The notes beneath the pieces are model-generated. The model did no database searches, was not told the origin of the DNA, and saw nothing but the letters and a program-made list of their open reading frames with translations. DNA of 64,000 nucleotides from Theobroma cacao (taxonomy: Eukaryota; Streptophyta; Magnoliopsida; Malvales; Malvaceae): contig NC_030855.1 in the NCBI RefSeq assembly GCF_000208745.1, positions 11,891,088 to 11,955,087 of the forward strand, written 5' to 3'. The position numbers and the translations under genes are program-made. Shown here one piece after another: positions 23,970-34,450 of the stretch. How positions within the stretch are numbered: the stretch's first letter is position 1; each line of letters opens with the position of its first letter.

Positions 23970-24440
23970 TAGGGAAAGGTCCAAAATCCTCTGAAAGAGG
24001 TCCTTTAAGTAGCTCCAAAAAGTCCTAGCTTCAAAAACCCCAAAATCTTGTTATTTGTAAAATTTCAATGAGGGTCGTGGCTCTAAATTTCCAGCGCCGC
24101 GGCATTCAAACATTCTACCAATTTCGGTTCTTTTAGCGCAATCTTTTCACTTCGACAAAGATTTTGACCACCTTCCCATCAACACTGGGCAAAGTGGTAA
24201 ACATTAAAATTGTAGCGTTGCCTCTTAGCTTTCTAGTGGTCCAAAAATCATGTTATTTGAACTTTTGTAGTGGGAGATAGACTTGAAAAACTGAAACATA
24301 TGCAGATAGGGCTATTGTTCATTATGCACCTTTCTTCACTAATTAAAATTATTTTTGATCCTACTCCTATAACGACATAAAATAATTATAAGTAATGTAA
24401 AACTAGCATCATTAACTCAAATTAAACCTTTAAACATAAG
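23970..24440 (-). repeat. Segment shared with the Athila-type LTR at 62930-63390
   Basis: Read on the minus strand, this follows 62930-63390 over its whole length. Matching phrases include TAGGAGTAGGATCAAAAATA, AAAGGTGCATAATG, TTTACCACTTTGC, GGTCAAAATCTTTGT and GAGCCACGACCCT. It includes the shared module at 24130-24325 and a palindrome pair centred at 24077.5 and 24099.5, 22 bp apart. The homologous solo LTR at 55164 lacks this segment at the equivalent place, so the LTR is chimeric. Confidence 0.75.
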
Positions 24441-24482
24441 TTTCATCTCGAGTTATGCGTCTATGAAGGTTGAGGTTTCACA

Positions 24483-24965
24483 GTTGGTAAGTGGAGAAAT
24501 AGGCTTACCCTTGACCTTATCAACCACATCCACTCTATAACAACTAACTGAAGTGGTAGGATACTTAATTGCTTTCAAAATATAAAACTTGACTACCTCC
24601 TCTCCAACTTTAAAAGTTATCTTGCTTTTCTTCACATAAATGATTATGCCTGCAGTCACCAAGAATAGTCATCCCAAGATTAGAGGAATTTTCATATGAT
24701 ATTCCATCTCAAGTGCAAGGAAATCCACCAAAATGTACTAATGCCCAATTTTAACCAAGACATCCTTTACAATCCCAGTGTGATGTATGATTGTTTTGTT
24801 TTCTAATTGCAAAGTAACTATAGTAGGTTAAATGTCCTTAAGTTCAAGTTTTCTAGCATCAAACAAAGGCATCAGTGACATAATTATTGGGATGAGCCCT
24901 GCAGCCAATTGGGATTGGTTAAGGCTTGATTCCAATCATGCAACAACATCATTCATGTTGAATGA
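24483..24965 (-). pseudogene. Athila-like protease region, broken
   Basis: The minus-strand translation contains PIIMSLMPLFDARKLELKDI, PTIVTLQLENKTIIHHTGIV, KDVLVKIGQ, VDFLALEMEYHMKIPLILG, PFLVTAGIIIYVKKSKITFK. This resembles the protease-to-RT linker of Athila gag-pol. Stops are frequent and the catalytic start is missing. Downstream coding sequence resumes at 18302 after the inserted gypsy element, in frame across the target site. Confidence 0.7.
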
Positions 24966-24969
24966 TTAA

Positions 24970-25980
24970 AGGTTTTCCTTCATCAATAAGACATCAATTA
25001 AAAAAAGTTATAAGTTTAATTAGATGAAGTCCGTGAGATGGTTATGCCTTGCAAGGGAACTGTAATGGGTTACAGTTATGAAATCCTTATGCATCAAAAT
25101 GTAATCTCAAAATGTTCTTGGTCAATGTATCATTGAGACTGGACATCAATGATACTTAGAGACTGGTACATTCTATGTTCCTTACTTGAGAAGTAAGTAA
25201 CCGATCTCATAGGTTGAAGTATAGATATATTTGGAACTAGAATGTAAGTGTTTGCCTAGGAGAGCAAGTTCACTAAACAAGACCCGCCATGAGAAGTGCT
25301 TATGGTATTTCACTCAAGTGTCTATGTAATACTTCTCATGTGTCAATTGTGTAAATACTCCCTATACTTGAGACACCAAGTTGTCTTATGTGTGGAGTTC
25401 TATGCTTTGATTTTATCCCTATGAGTGCCTAACTAAGGATACCGAAACAGGATGCCTTTGGGTATAGCATGAAGCATTTGATGGCAAATTAGTGGTCAAG
25501 ATAGGAATCATCACCCCAAGTGATGCAGGGGACATATCCTAGCTATTCTTAGTTGATGTTAGCTTATTAAAGTCCTTGGCCAAGGTGACTTGAAGATTAT
25601 GAAAGTAGTTTCATAAGTCTTTATAAAGCTGATGATCAAACTTTAAGAACGAATATGGAGATCAATAAGAGTAAAAACTGCACCATGCTCTTATCATCTC
25701 CGAGATATATGATGAGGGAATGAATTACACTAAAAAGCTAATCACTGAAAGGTTGAGTCAAACCATCTTGACTCTTCTTCCATTTGGGTGGCCATGATGG
25801 ATTGCTAGATCCCAATCTTGGTGTATGAACTCTACGTAGTTAACTTGATTAATGATAAATTTAAAGTAGTTTAAATTTATCTAATTCTAAGTTTAACTTA
25901 AGAATTATATGTTAAATTCATTGACCACATGTTAGAGGCCTAATGGGTCACACACCTAATATGAATGTTGAAAATAAAAT
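24970..25980 (+). mobile_element. LTR of the TGTTGGTATATG family, copy A (both ends lost)
   Basis: It is homologous to 51990-53060 and 62340-62795. Shared phrases include TATTTCACTCAAGTGT, AAGTTCACTAAACA, ACCCGC and CTAATGGGTCACACAC. It is cut at 25981 by the copia LTR and at the left by the Athila junction. It holds no coding sequence. The strand follows copy B, whose TGTTGGTATATGCCC start is visible. Confidence 0.7.
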
Positions 25981-27183
25981 TGTAGATCCCAAGTAAATTT
26001 GTTAGAGGGGGTGAATAGGATTTTTTAGCTCTTATTAAAATTGGCTCCAAATTGAGAGCAAGTTAAAGATCAATAATGACTAATTCGATGGAAGATAAGG
26101 GATGGTTTAACAATGAATGAAAATAAAACAAAAATAGAGCAGACAATACTCAACAATTTAGAGTGGTTCAGTTCAAGACCTACATCCACTACCTTGATTG
26201 TTCAACCAAGGATTTTTGAAATCAACTTACTAAAAACGGTGGAATTCTCAAGCTCCCACCAAGCTTTACAGTGGCTTTTAGCAAGCTCAACAACAACCTT
26301 TTATAATAGTTTTTCCCGGGATCAACCAAACCCCAAACTAACTTTTCTAGGCTAAGTTAGAACCTATACACCCAATCGAGCAATCCAAGCTTAAGTAAAT
26401 TCCTTTAGAGTGTCTCGCACACTCTAAGTGTACAAAGAGAAGAGAAATAAAGGTGTACCTATAATCACTTACTTGATCTAAGTGGAACAAAGTGAAGTGC
26501 TTGAATCTTTTACAAGGATAAAAGTGAAGTACGGAAAGTATGCTGAAGGTTTTTGTAGTTTTTAAGCTCTTTTTGGACTTGAAAGCCTTGGATCAATTTT
26601 TTAGCCATTGGGAGCCTCTTAAGTACTTCAAAAATCAGCTCTAATAGGTGTTAGGTAGTTTTTGACTGTCGAAAACAGTTTGGTGGCAGTTATAGCCGTT
26701 AATCTGTCTTCTAGTGCTCAATTCAAATTTTCTGACAAAATGATCTTAGTCAACTAACTGTGCTCTTAGTCGACTAAGTTGTCTCTGTCTTCTGATCTTA
26801 GGTTTTGGCAGTGAGCACTTAGTCGACTAAATTATTTCTTAGTCGATTAAGTTGTTTCTGTCTTGAAGTCCAGATTTATGGCAGTATGCTCTTAGTTGAC
26901 TAACTTACTTCTTGGTCGACTAAGTCTTCTCTATCTCTCAATCCTCTTGAGCCCGCCAACATCTTCTTTGAATTTTAGCTAACTAATACCTTTCATTATC
27001 AAATTAAGAGGCTTCTGTTTTGTTGATCAATTGTTACTCCTTATTCATATGATTTTTTATATGTGCCTTTAAATGATTGATTCATTCTTAACATACAATT
27101 TTTGTCCTTCACACTCAAGTAAAGATATTAGACACAAATAAATGGGAATGTTTTATTATCATCAAAAACTAATGAAGCCAACA
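25981..27183 (-). mobile_element. 3' LTR of the SIRE-like copia element
   Basis: The plus-strand left end is TGTAGATCCCAAG. The right end, AGCCAACA, is exact because the purine tract follows it. The length is 1,203 bp. It is homologous over its length to the LTR at 44754-45978 and carries the same palindromic array. The 5-bp duplication cannot be tested because the 5' end of the element is lost. Confidence 0.85.
26745..27008. repeat. Palindromic array CTTAGTCGACTAAG, copia LTR A
   Basis: Six units begin at 26745, 26765, 26818, 26838, 26891 and 26911, with spacings of exactly 20, 53, 20, 53, 20. One unit (26765-26778) is a perfect 14-bp palindrome; the rest differ by one to three bases. Two weaker units follow at 26974 and 26995. 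Spacers are related (TCTGTCT and GGCAGT phrases), so the unit is a 73-bp tandem repeat containing two palindromes. Confidence 0.95.
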
Positions 27184-27198
27184 GTCTCCCCCTTTTTG
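27184..27198 (-). other. Polypurine tract of the SIRE-like copia
   Basis: The minus-strand AAAAAGGGGGAGAC lies directly upstream of the LTR start TGTTGGCTTC. Confidence 0.85.
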
Positions 27199-28027
27199 AT
27201 GATGACAAAACATTCCTTGGTTAATAGCTTAGTGTCCATTGGTTCCTTTTTGTTTTGCAGAAAATGGAGGTTTTCCTTTTTCTAAGTATGTGTTCCCCCT
27301 TAGTGTGTGCATATTTTACTATTTATTTCAGCAAGTTTTTATTTATGTCATATAGATAATGAAACTATATATTCAGAATATATTTATGCAGACATATAGA
27401 ATAATCAACAATAGGTGACTGATTGGCAAAATATCATCAATATTTTAGCTAACTGTCTGTCATCAGCATATTGTTATCAGATTTTATTTATGCCATTGAT
27501 CATCCAACAGATATAGTATAATTAGCATCCATATACATTTTCAACCAAATTCCACTCACAATATCATAACAAAAATTAATTATTAGCATAACAGCCCAAT
27601 ATCAGCACCAAATCTTTAAATAGCAGCAGTTAAAATGCCATAAGCATCAAGAACAAATTTAAATGATTAACCATTAACAACTAAATAATATAAGCAGCTT
27701 AACAGCATCCATTTTTCAACACAATAACATAAACAACAAAGTTAAATTTAAATGTTCAACCGTCAATAGAACAAAAAATAGCAAAAAAACAAAAATAGTA
27801 GTCAGTGTTCCTAAATTGCCCCTAGATATTTCTACTTTTTTTCTATCTTAGGCTTTCTGTAGTTTCTCCCCCTTTTTGTCGGCATCAAAACCGAGGGGTG
27901 TTCAATCAGTTTCTGAAGAGGTTGAAGGGGTAGACTCATCAGTGCCATAGTAGACATTAAGGGGTTCAGGTGAGGGTTCAGGTGTGGGTCTTTTTGGTGA
28001 GGCTTCAAGAAAAGATTGGTCTGAAAT
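27199..28027 (-). mobile_element. Copia 3' noncoding region
   Basis: This AT-rich stretch lies between the env-like ORF and the polypurine tract. No coding signal is seen. The beginning is homologous to 45979-46080 next to the second copia LTR. Confidence 0.6.
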
Positions 28028-29848
28028 TTACAGTGGGTCTTCTATAGAGGAAATGCCTAAGGGTTTGGCTTTTTCTACTATCTTAGAGGACTTTCTTCTC
28101 TTGAGAAATTTTGTTTTTGTGGTCATGGTCTTTTTTCCTTTACTAGTTGGTTTAGCTTGATCTTTTGTTGGTGCTGTAACTTTTCCTTTGTCTTTACCAG
28201 GTTGGGTAGTCTGCCTTGCAGTGTGCATTGACTGAGGGGATATTCGAACAGATGTTTGCTTCTGAGCTTTAGCCTTTGCTGCCTCTTTCTCTACTTGTTC
28301 TTCTTAAATCATTTGATGAAAACACACCCATGATTGATACTTCCTCAGAGTTAGGAGGCGATGACTGTTCTGGCTGAGGTTCATGATGGGATGGAGAATT
28401 TTCAAATGAGCTAAGCACTTCAGTGCCTTAATCAAATTCATCTTTATTCAGAGGCTCAAGAGTTTGAGATTTCCTTGGTTGATCAACTTCTGGTTCAAGA
28501 CCCTTGGCTTGAATGATAGGACTTACAGCTTGAAAAGTGAAACCTTCTACCTAGAATGCAAGACCTTCAGCAGCCGTGCTGCTAGTGTTGAGCTTGGAGT
28601 AGCAAAGGTGTCTGCAGCAACAGGTTCAAAAGTTGATTTCCCTTTTCCTTGCATCATATTTTCAAGTTCTTCCAACTTTTCCTCAATTTTCTGCATCTTC
28701 ACACCCTGGTCAGTAAGCTTTCCATCAATTTGCATGAGTAGATTCAAAACCATTTTCATTTGAGAACTGAGAAGAGGTTACTTCCGATTGAGCAGGGAGA
28801 GAAGAGTCTCCTCCTTAAGTAACCTTAGGGGTTTTAACAAACTTTTCTCCATCAAGTTTGTACCCCATCTTAGGCAGACTTCCAAGATAGATAAATTGGT
28901 CTCTGCTTTTCACTTTATCCATTTCATACCTGGAGCTTCATATTCCTTTTTTCTGTACCAGTGAAGTGATAATGTTCCCATAAGGCAAATTTAGTTTATC
29001 CACTTGACAAGCTCCTCTCATCCTCTCAATCATGAATCGACCTAGGTTGAGTGGAGCACCATTGAAGGCATACTCCATTAGCCATAACTCTTGAGGACTA
29101 GCATAGCTAAAGGTACCACTTATCCTATGAATATTTGTAGTAATAAAGTAATGCAGAATTCTAATCTAGGGGCTTTTGATGAGATCGACATTACTTTTGG
29201 ATGAATATTTTTCTTGTTTCCCTGTCATTATCTCCCACAAAGATGAAGGGTCATAGTTTTCAGGAATTTCACAATCACCTTCTTCACATTCAATTTTAAG
29301 CAAACTTCTTAAGTCTGTAGCAGTCACAACAAATTCCTTTCCATGTAGGAAGACATTCAGGCCATCATTAATGAAATCTTTAGGATCCTTTAGTTCATTT
29401 TCATCTAAAGCTATACTAGCATAAAATTCTTTTACAAGGCTAGACTATAGGATCAGTTCTTAAAAAAGCTAAATTTCTTCAGTTTCATTTCCTTAAAACA
29501 ATCCAATAAAACTCCTTCAATTTCAGGGGTTTCATCAAAACTATTCTAGTCAATAAAGTTTCCATATGTGATCGGAGCATTTTCTATTTTCTTGAACCTA
29601 TCCTCATGGGCTTTATTTCTAAACTTTGAGGATGGAATATTATTTTTCTTGGAGGATTTTCCTTTCTCTTTCTTTTTCTTTGATCTGTGTTCCTTCTCTG
29701 TCTACTTTTTTCCAATTTTCTCAACTACAGAGGTAAACACAATCTTCTTCTTTTTCTTCTAAATTTCTGCTTGTGGACTCTCTTCCATTGGTCGTTTGCC
29801 TTTTTTCTTTTCCAGAATTTCTTTAGACAGGGAGGATTTTGCCATTTG
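28028..29848 (-). pseudogene. SIRE-type env-like ORF, broken
   Basis: The minus-strand start is ATG near 29848 (MAKSSLSKEILEKKKGKRPM). A lysine-rich region follows, then RFKKIENAPITYGNFID, then DFINDGLNVFLHGKEFVV, then SLWEIMTGKQEKYSSKSN, then a coiled-coil-like stretch at 28547-28759 (LLMQIDGKLTDQGVKMQKIE), and finally a basic tail at 28028-28228. The position after pol and before the 3' LTR is that of the env-like ORF of SIRE/Maximus copia elements. At least four stops or frameshifts break it. No envelope function is demonstrated for this family. Confidence 0.75.
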
Positions 29849-30267
29849 GTTTTGAGATGTTTTTGGCTTGGGGTTTCATGGGTTTGAGAAGAAAGGATTT
29901 CATTTTAGAAAGGGTTGGTTTCAAATGAGAGGAAAGGAAGGGAGAATGAGTTAAGAGAGGTTAACTTTTCTCAAAACCGTTTGTCTCCCCCTTTTTTAAT
30001 ATGGTTGGTAACCTCCTCTTTTCAAAATTCAAAAATTTGCCTTTCAATTTTATTTTTTGGTTAAGCGATTTTTCTCTTTTTTTTCTTCACTCGGTAGACT
30101 GTTTCTTTTTACTATTTTATTCATTCTCTCTTTATTTGACTGAGTCTTATTATTTAAAGAGATAGAATACTCTTAGTTGATTAAGAGATTATTATTCGAC
30201 TAAGTGCATACTATTTTGTGAATGAAAAACTAAAAATTTTCTTACATCTCTTGCATATTAACCATGC
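29849..30267 (-). mobile_element. Spacer between copia pol and the env-like ORF
   Basis: This stretch shows no domain. Isolated CTTAGT-like half palindromes occur near 30171-30205 (CTTAGTTGATTAAG), outside the LTR. Confidence 0.5.
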
Positions 30268-30692
30268 CTAAATTTCTCCTAATCTCATGAATCTTTCCTC
30301 ATTTAGGGGCTTGGTAAATATATCAGCTAATTGTTGTAGAGTGTTAACAAACTCAATTTTAATGTCTCCTTTAATCACATGGTCTCTAATAAAGTGATGC
30401 CTAATTTCAATATGTTTGGCTCTAGAGTGTTGGACAGGATTTTTTGAGATGTTGATAGCACTTGTGTTATCACAAAATATTGGTACATTATGCACTGTTA
30501 CTCCAAAGTCTTTTAATTGCTGTTTAATCCACAAAATCTGAGCACAACAACTACCTAAAGAAATATATTCAGCTTTAGCTGTGGAGAGTGCAACAGAATT
30601 CTGTTTCTTACTGGACTAGGACATAAGCATACTTCTTAGAAACTGACAAGTTCCACTAGTACTCTTCCTATTCATTTTGCTTCTAGCAAAGT
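30268..30692 (-). pseudogene. Copia RNase H
   Basis: The minus-strand translation includes SVALSTAKAEYISLGSCCAQ, then LWIKQQLKDFGV, then IFCDNTSAINISKNPVQHSR, then KHIEIRHHFIRDHV, then DIFTKPL. These are the standard motifs of the copia RNase H end of pol. A few stops near 30620 interrupt it. Confidence 0.9.
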
Positions 30693-31727
30693 TCACATCT
30701 GAATATCAATAAAACTAAAGGATAATTCTTTAGGATACCATATTCCTAAAGTTTGTGTATCTAAGAGGTATCTAAAAATTCTTTTAATAGCAGTCAAGTG
30801 TGATTCTTTGGGTTGTGATTGAAACCATGCACACAAGCATACACTGAATTGAATATCAGGTCTACTAGCTATTAAATAAAGCAATGATCCAATCATACCT
30901 CTATAGAGCTTTTGATCAACACTTTTTCCTTTTTCATTAACATCAAGTTTGGTGGATGGATTCATTGGTGTGCTAATTGATTTCAGCTTTAGCATGTCAA
31001 ACTTTTTTAGCATGTCTTGAATGTATCTTTCTTGGCTAATGGAGATTCCTTCCTCACTTTTTTTAATTTGAAGGCCAAGAAAGAATTTTAGCTCACCCAT
31101 CATGTGCATTTCAAATTCTCCCTATATCTCTTTAGCAAAGTTCTTGCATAAAGCCTCATTAGTTGCACTAAACACAACATCATCCACATAGATTTGAACA
31201 ACAATTAGATCATTCAAGCATTTTTTAACAAATAGTGTTATATTAATGCTTCCTCTACTATATCCTTTCTCAACTAAAAACTTAGAGAGTCTTTCATACC
31301 AAGCTCTTGGAGCTTGTTTCAGTCCATACAAGGCATTATGAAGTTTGAACACATAATCTAGTTTTTCATAGTCCTTAAATCCAGGGGATTATTCAACATA
31401 TACTTCTTCTTGATTGAAACCATTTAAAAATTCACTTTTTACATCCATTTGGAATAATTTGAAGTTCATGAAACATGCAAATGCAAGCAATAATCTAATG
31501 GCTTCAATCCTAGCAATAAGAGCAAATGTCTCATCATAGTCAATGCCTTTATTTTGGTTATATCCTTGAGCCACTAACTTAGCTTTGTTCCTAATAACAT
31601 TTCCTTGCTCATCTACCTTATTTCTAAAGACCCATTTTGTACCAACAATGGGATGATTTAATGGCCTAGAAACTAGAGTCCATACTCGATTTCTCTCAAA
31701 TTGATCAATCTCTTCTTGCATGGCCAA
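30693..31727 (-). pseudogene. Copia reverse transcriptase, split by stops
   Basis: In minus-strand order it runs: the start of RVT_2 (MAMQEEIDQFERNRVWTLVS), VGTKWVFRNKVDEQG, LVAQGYNQNKGIDYDETFA, YGLKQAPRAWYERLSKFL, catalytic VQIYVDDVVFSAT, LGLQIKKSEEGISISQERYI, then SLLYLIASRPDIQFSV. The YVDD active site is intact. Breaks occur near 31389 and 31115. Confidence 0.93.
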
Positions 31728-32062
31728 TATCTAGCTTTCTTCTTTTTTTGCCACCTCAAAGTTTTTAGGCTCAATTTGTGAGATGAAAGCTGTGAATTCA
31801 CATTTTTCTCTAATTCCTCTCCTAGTCTTAACTCCTTAAGAAATATCACCTATGATTTGCTCTTGTGGTTGATCCTTGATATACCTGCAGCTCTTTGAAA
31901 GATCATTGTGTTGATTTTCAGTCTTTTGCAAGGTTTCTAAGGGTGGAGATCCTGTTTCTCTTCCTAAGAAATTTTTTTCACTATTTTTCTTGTCATCTAA
32001 GCTCATTTCTTCCATTTCTCTTTCAAGTCATCCGTATCATCTTCATCAGTAAGAATTTCCTT
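31728..32062 (-). mobile_element. Linker between copia integrase and RT
   Basis: This is the low-conservation stretch normally found between integrase and RT in copia pol. It contains stops and no motif of its own. Confidence 0.5.
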
Positions 32063-32850
32063 TTACAAGGCATTGGATTCATAAAAAACTACATGGATAG
32101 ACTCCTCAATGGTTAAAGATCTTTTGTTAAAAACTCTATAAGCTTTTGAATTCTTTGCATATCCTAGAAATATAGCCTTATCATTTTTAGCATCAAACTT
32201 TCCTGGAGGATGTTTTCCATTGTTCAACACAAAGCATTTGCAGCCAAAGCTCTTAAGGTGAGAGATATTTGGTTTTCTACCTTTATATAGTTCATATGGG
32301 GTCTTTGATATCATGGCTCTTATTGACACTCTATTAAGGATGTAAGCTGTTGTGTTTACAGCTTTTGCCCAAAAGTACTTTGGTAAATTGTTTTCACAAA
32401 GCATAGTTCGAGCCATCTTTTTTAAGGTTAAATTTTTCCTTTCTATAACTCTATTTTGCTAGGGTGTTCTAGGTGCAGAAAAATTATGATCCAACCCCTT
32501 TTCATTACAAAAGTTTTCAAACTCATCTCCCTCAAACTCACCTCTATGATCACTCCTAATACTAACTATGACAAGTTCTTTTTCATTTCAACCTTCCTAC
32601 AATGATTCACAAGTGCAGGTAGAGCATCATCCTTATGAGCAAGAAAATAGACCCAAGTATACCTTAAGTAGTCATCAACTATCACAAAGCCATATGATTT
32701 GCCTCCTAGGCTAGTTATGTTAATAGGTACAAATAATCAATGTGCAACAGTTCAAGAGGTTTAGAAGTGGAGACAACCTTCTTGGTTTTGAAAGATGTTC
32801 TAATTTGTTTACCTAGTTGACATGCATCATAAGTTTGATCATATTTTTAA
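32063..32850 (-). pseudogene. Copia integrase
   Basis: The minus-strand translation has the core start LHIDLFVPINITSLGGKSYG, then FVIVDDYLRYTWVYFLAHKD, then a broken stretch, then MARTMLCENNLPKYFWAKAV and NTTAYILNRVSIR, then PYELYKGRKPNISHLKSFGC. These are the rve core and its C-terminal extension. Stops and frameshifts lie around 32417-32600. Confidence 0.88.
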
Positions 32851-33250
32851 TTCTTTTTCCTATCAATGAAACTTTGTTAATACTTATGTTTATCACTTCG
32901 CATTTATTTGAGTCAAAGCATACTTTAAATCCTTTATCACACAGCTGGCTGATACTTAACAAACTGTGTTTCAAACCTTTAACTAGTCATGTGCCTTGAG
33001 CAGCCACTGTCCATATACCATAGTTCTTTCAACTTTGGTTGAGCTCTTGTGCATGTGTATTTTTGGGTTGGCTTAACCTAGAAAACAAATTTTTAGTTTT
33101 TCTTAATAGGTACCCATACCTTGATGGGTCCTTGAAGGTTAACTCCAACATAAGATCCTTTTGGAACCTAAATTTTTCTTATTTTTCATATGCTTCCTTT
33201 TTTACAACAATCATAGGATAAATGACTAACTCTATCACAAACATAACATC
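32851..33250 (-). pseudogene. Copia protease and pre-integrase region, broken
   Basis: The minus-strand translation contains ELWYMDSGCSRHMT, which is the copia protease active-site block with DSG present, and downstream YDACQLGKQIRTSF of the pre-integrase domain. Between them much of the usual protease is not readable. Confidence 0.7.
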
Positions 33251-33259
33251 TAGATGATA

Positions 33260-34449
33260 CCTTATCAAAATATTTCTTGAAGTATATATTTCTTTTTAAA
33301 GTTGCTTTTCTCATATTCTTAAGAGCAGCATTTTCTTCAATTGCTTTTTGTAAAGCTTCAACACTATTTTCTAATTCTAATTTTTGAGACTTAAAATCAG
33401 TTTTTGAATGTTCTAGTTTTGTTTGAAGAATGTTTCTTTATTCAAAAATAGATTTGAAGTCATATCTAATCTTTTCTAAATCTGTTTCAAGAGATGCAGT
33501 CTTTTTCTTTAAAGTTTTGTATTTTGAAGTAAGTTTTTCAAATTCATCATAAAGACATTCATACTCCTCTTGAAGTTCATCAATAGAAATATCACAAGGG
33601 CTTAAAGATACCTCAGATTCATCATCCTTTGCCATCAGACATAAATTTGCTCGTTCTTCAACTTTTTCTTCTTCATCGTCAAAACTTGAAGTATCACTAT
33701 CTGATCAAGCCGCAACCACCATTTCCTTCTTCGATTTTTTGTTTTTCTTTGGCGTTTCTTCCTTCAGCAAAGGGCATTCTAACTTGAAGTGTCCTGGCTT
33801 CTTGCATTCAAAGCATATAAGCACTTTCTTCTTGTTGGACTCGTTTTTGTTTTTTGGTTTTCTATGAAGAGCCTTGATCTCTTCTATACCCTCTCCTAGC
33901 CAATCTCTGGTTTTTTTGGCCCATACGCTTTCTGAACCTTCTTGCAACCATAGCTAGTTCCTCATCATCATCACAAGATAGACTATCCAATTCTTCTTCA
34001 AAGATGCTAGCTTTTAAGGCAATGTTTTTCTTCTTTTCTTTAGCTTCTCTCTTGTCTTCTTCTTCTTCTTCCTTGAGTTCTAGCTTGTGAGCGAGAAGAG
34101 ACCCACAAATTTCATCAAGAGTTATGACATTTAGGTCTTTGGCTTCACAAATGGCAGTCACTTTTGGCTTCTAATTTTTAGGCAAGTTTCTAAGAAGTCT
34201 TTGGACAATTTCATGTTCGAGAATTGGTTTGCCTAATTGACTAGTTTATTTGTGATGTTCGTGAACCTATCTAGCATGTTGGTGATATCTTCACCAGGTT
34301 CCATTTTAAACATCTCGTAGTTTTGGGTTAAGAGAGCTATTTTGGGCTCCTCGACTTGTGAAGTCCCTTCATGAATAATCCTAAGTTTGTCCGACACTTG
34401 TTTAGCTATGGTACAGTTTGAGACCTGGTTGAGTTCATTGGGAGTTAAA
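33260..34449 (-). pseudogene. SIRE-like copia gag, 5' truncated
   Basis: The minus-strand translation begins inside gag at 34449 (TPNELNQVSN, then AKQVSDKLRIIHEGTSQVEE). It has YEMFKMEPGEDITNMLDRFT, a charged region, then the CCHC knuckle CFECKKPGHFKLEC at 33779-33835. A coiled-coil-rich tail at 33438-33635 (LYDEFEKLTSKYKTLKKK) follows. The first part of gag and the 5' LTR are missing, because the coding sequence meets the LTR at 34451. Confidence 0.85.
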
Positions 34450-34450
34450 G

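Larger units (their letters stand above)
21946..24482 (-). mobile_element. 5' LTR of the inner gypsy element (gypsy type 1)
   Basis: The termini are TGTCACGATC and GAGGTTTCACA, and the length is 2,537 bp. The PBS abuts the left end. The first 200 bp match the remnant at 18303, and the whole LTR is homologous to the solo LTR at 55164-57662 (2,499 bp), apart from the array and module content. After the right end comes GTTGG, matching GCTGG before 18303 in four of five bases. Removing the element restores an Athila reading frame across the site. Confidence 0.9.

Noticed and set aside
26745..26924. CRISPR-like layout of palindromic repeats and spacers in copia LTR A
   Set aside because: The spacers are themselves related, and the repeats lie inside a eukaryotic LTR with TG and CA ends. 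No cas genes are possible here.
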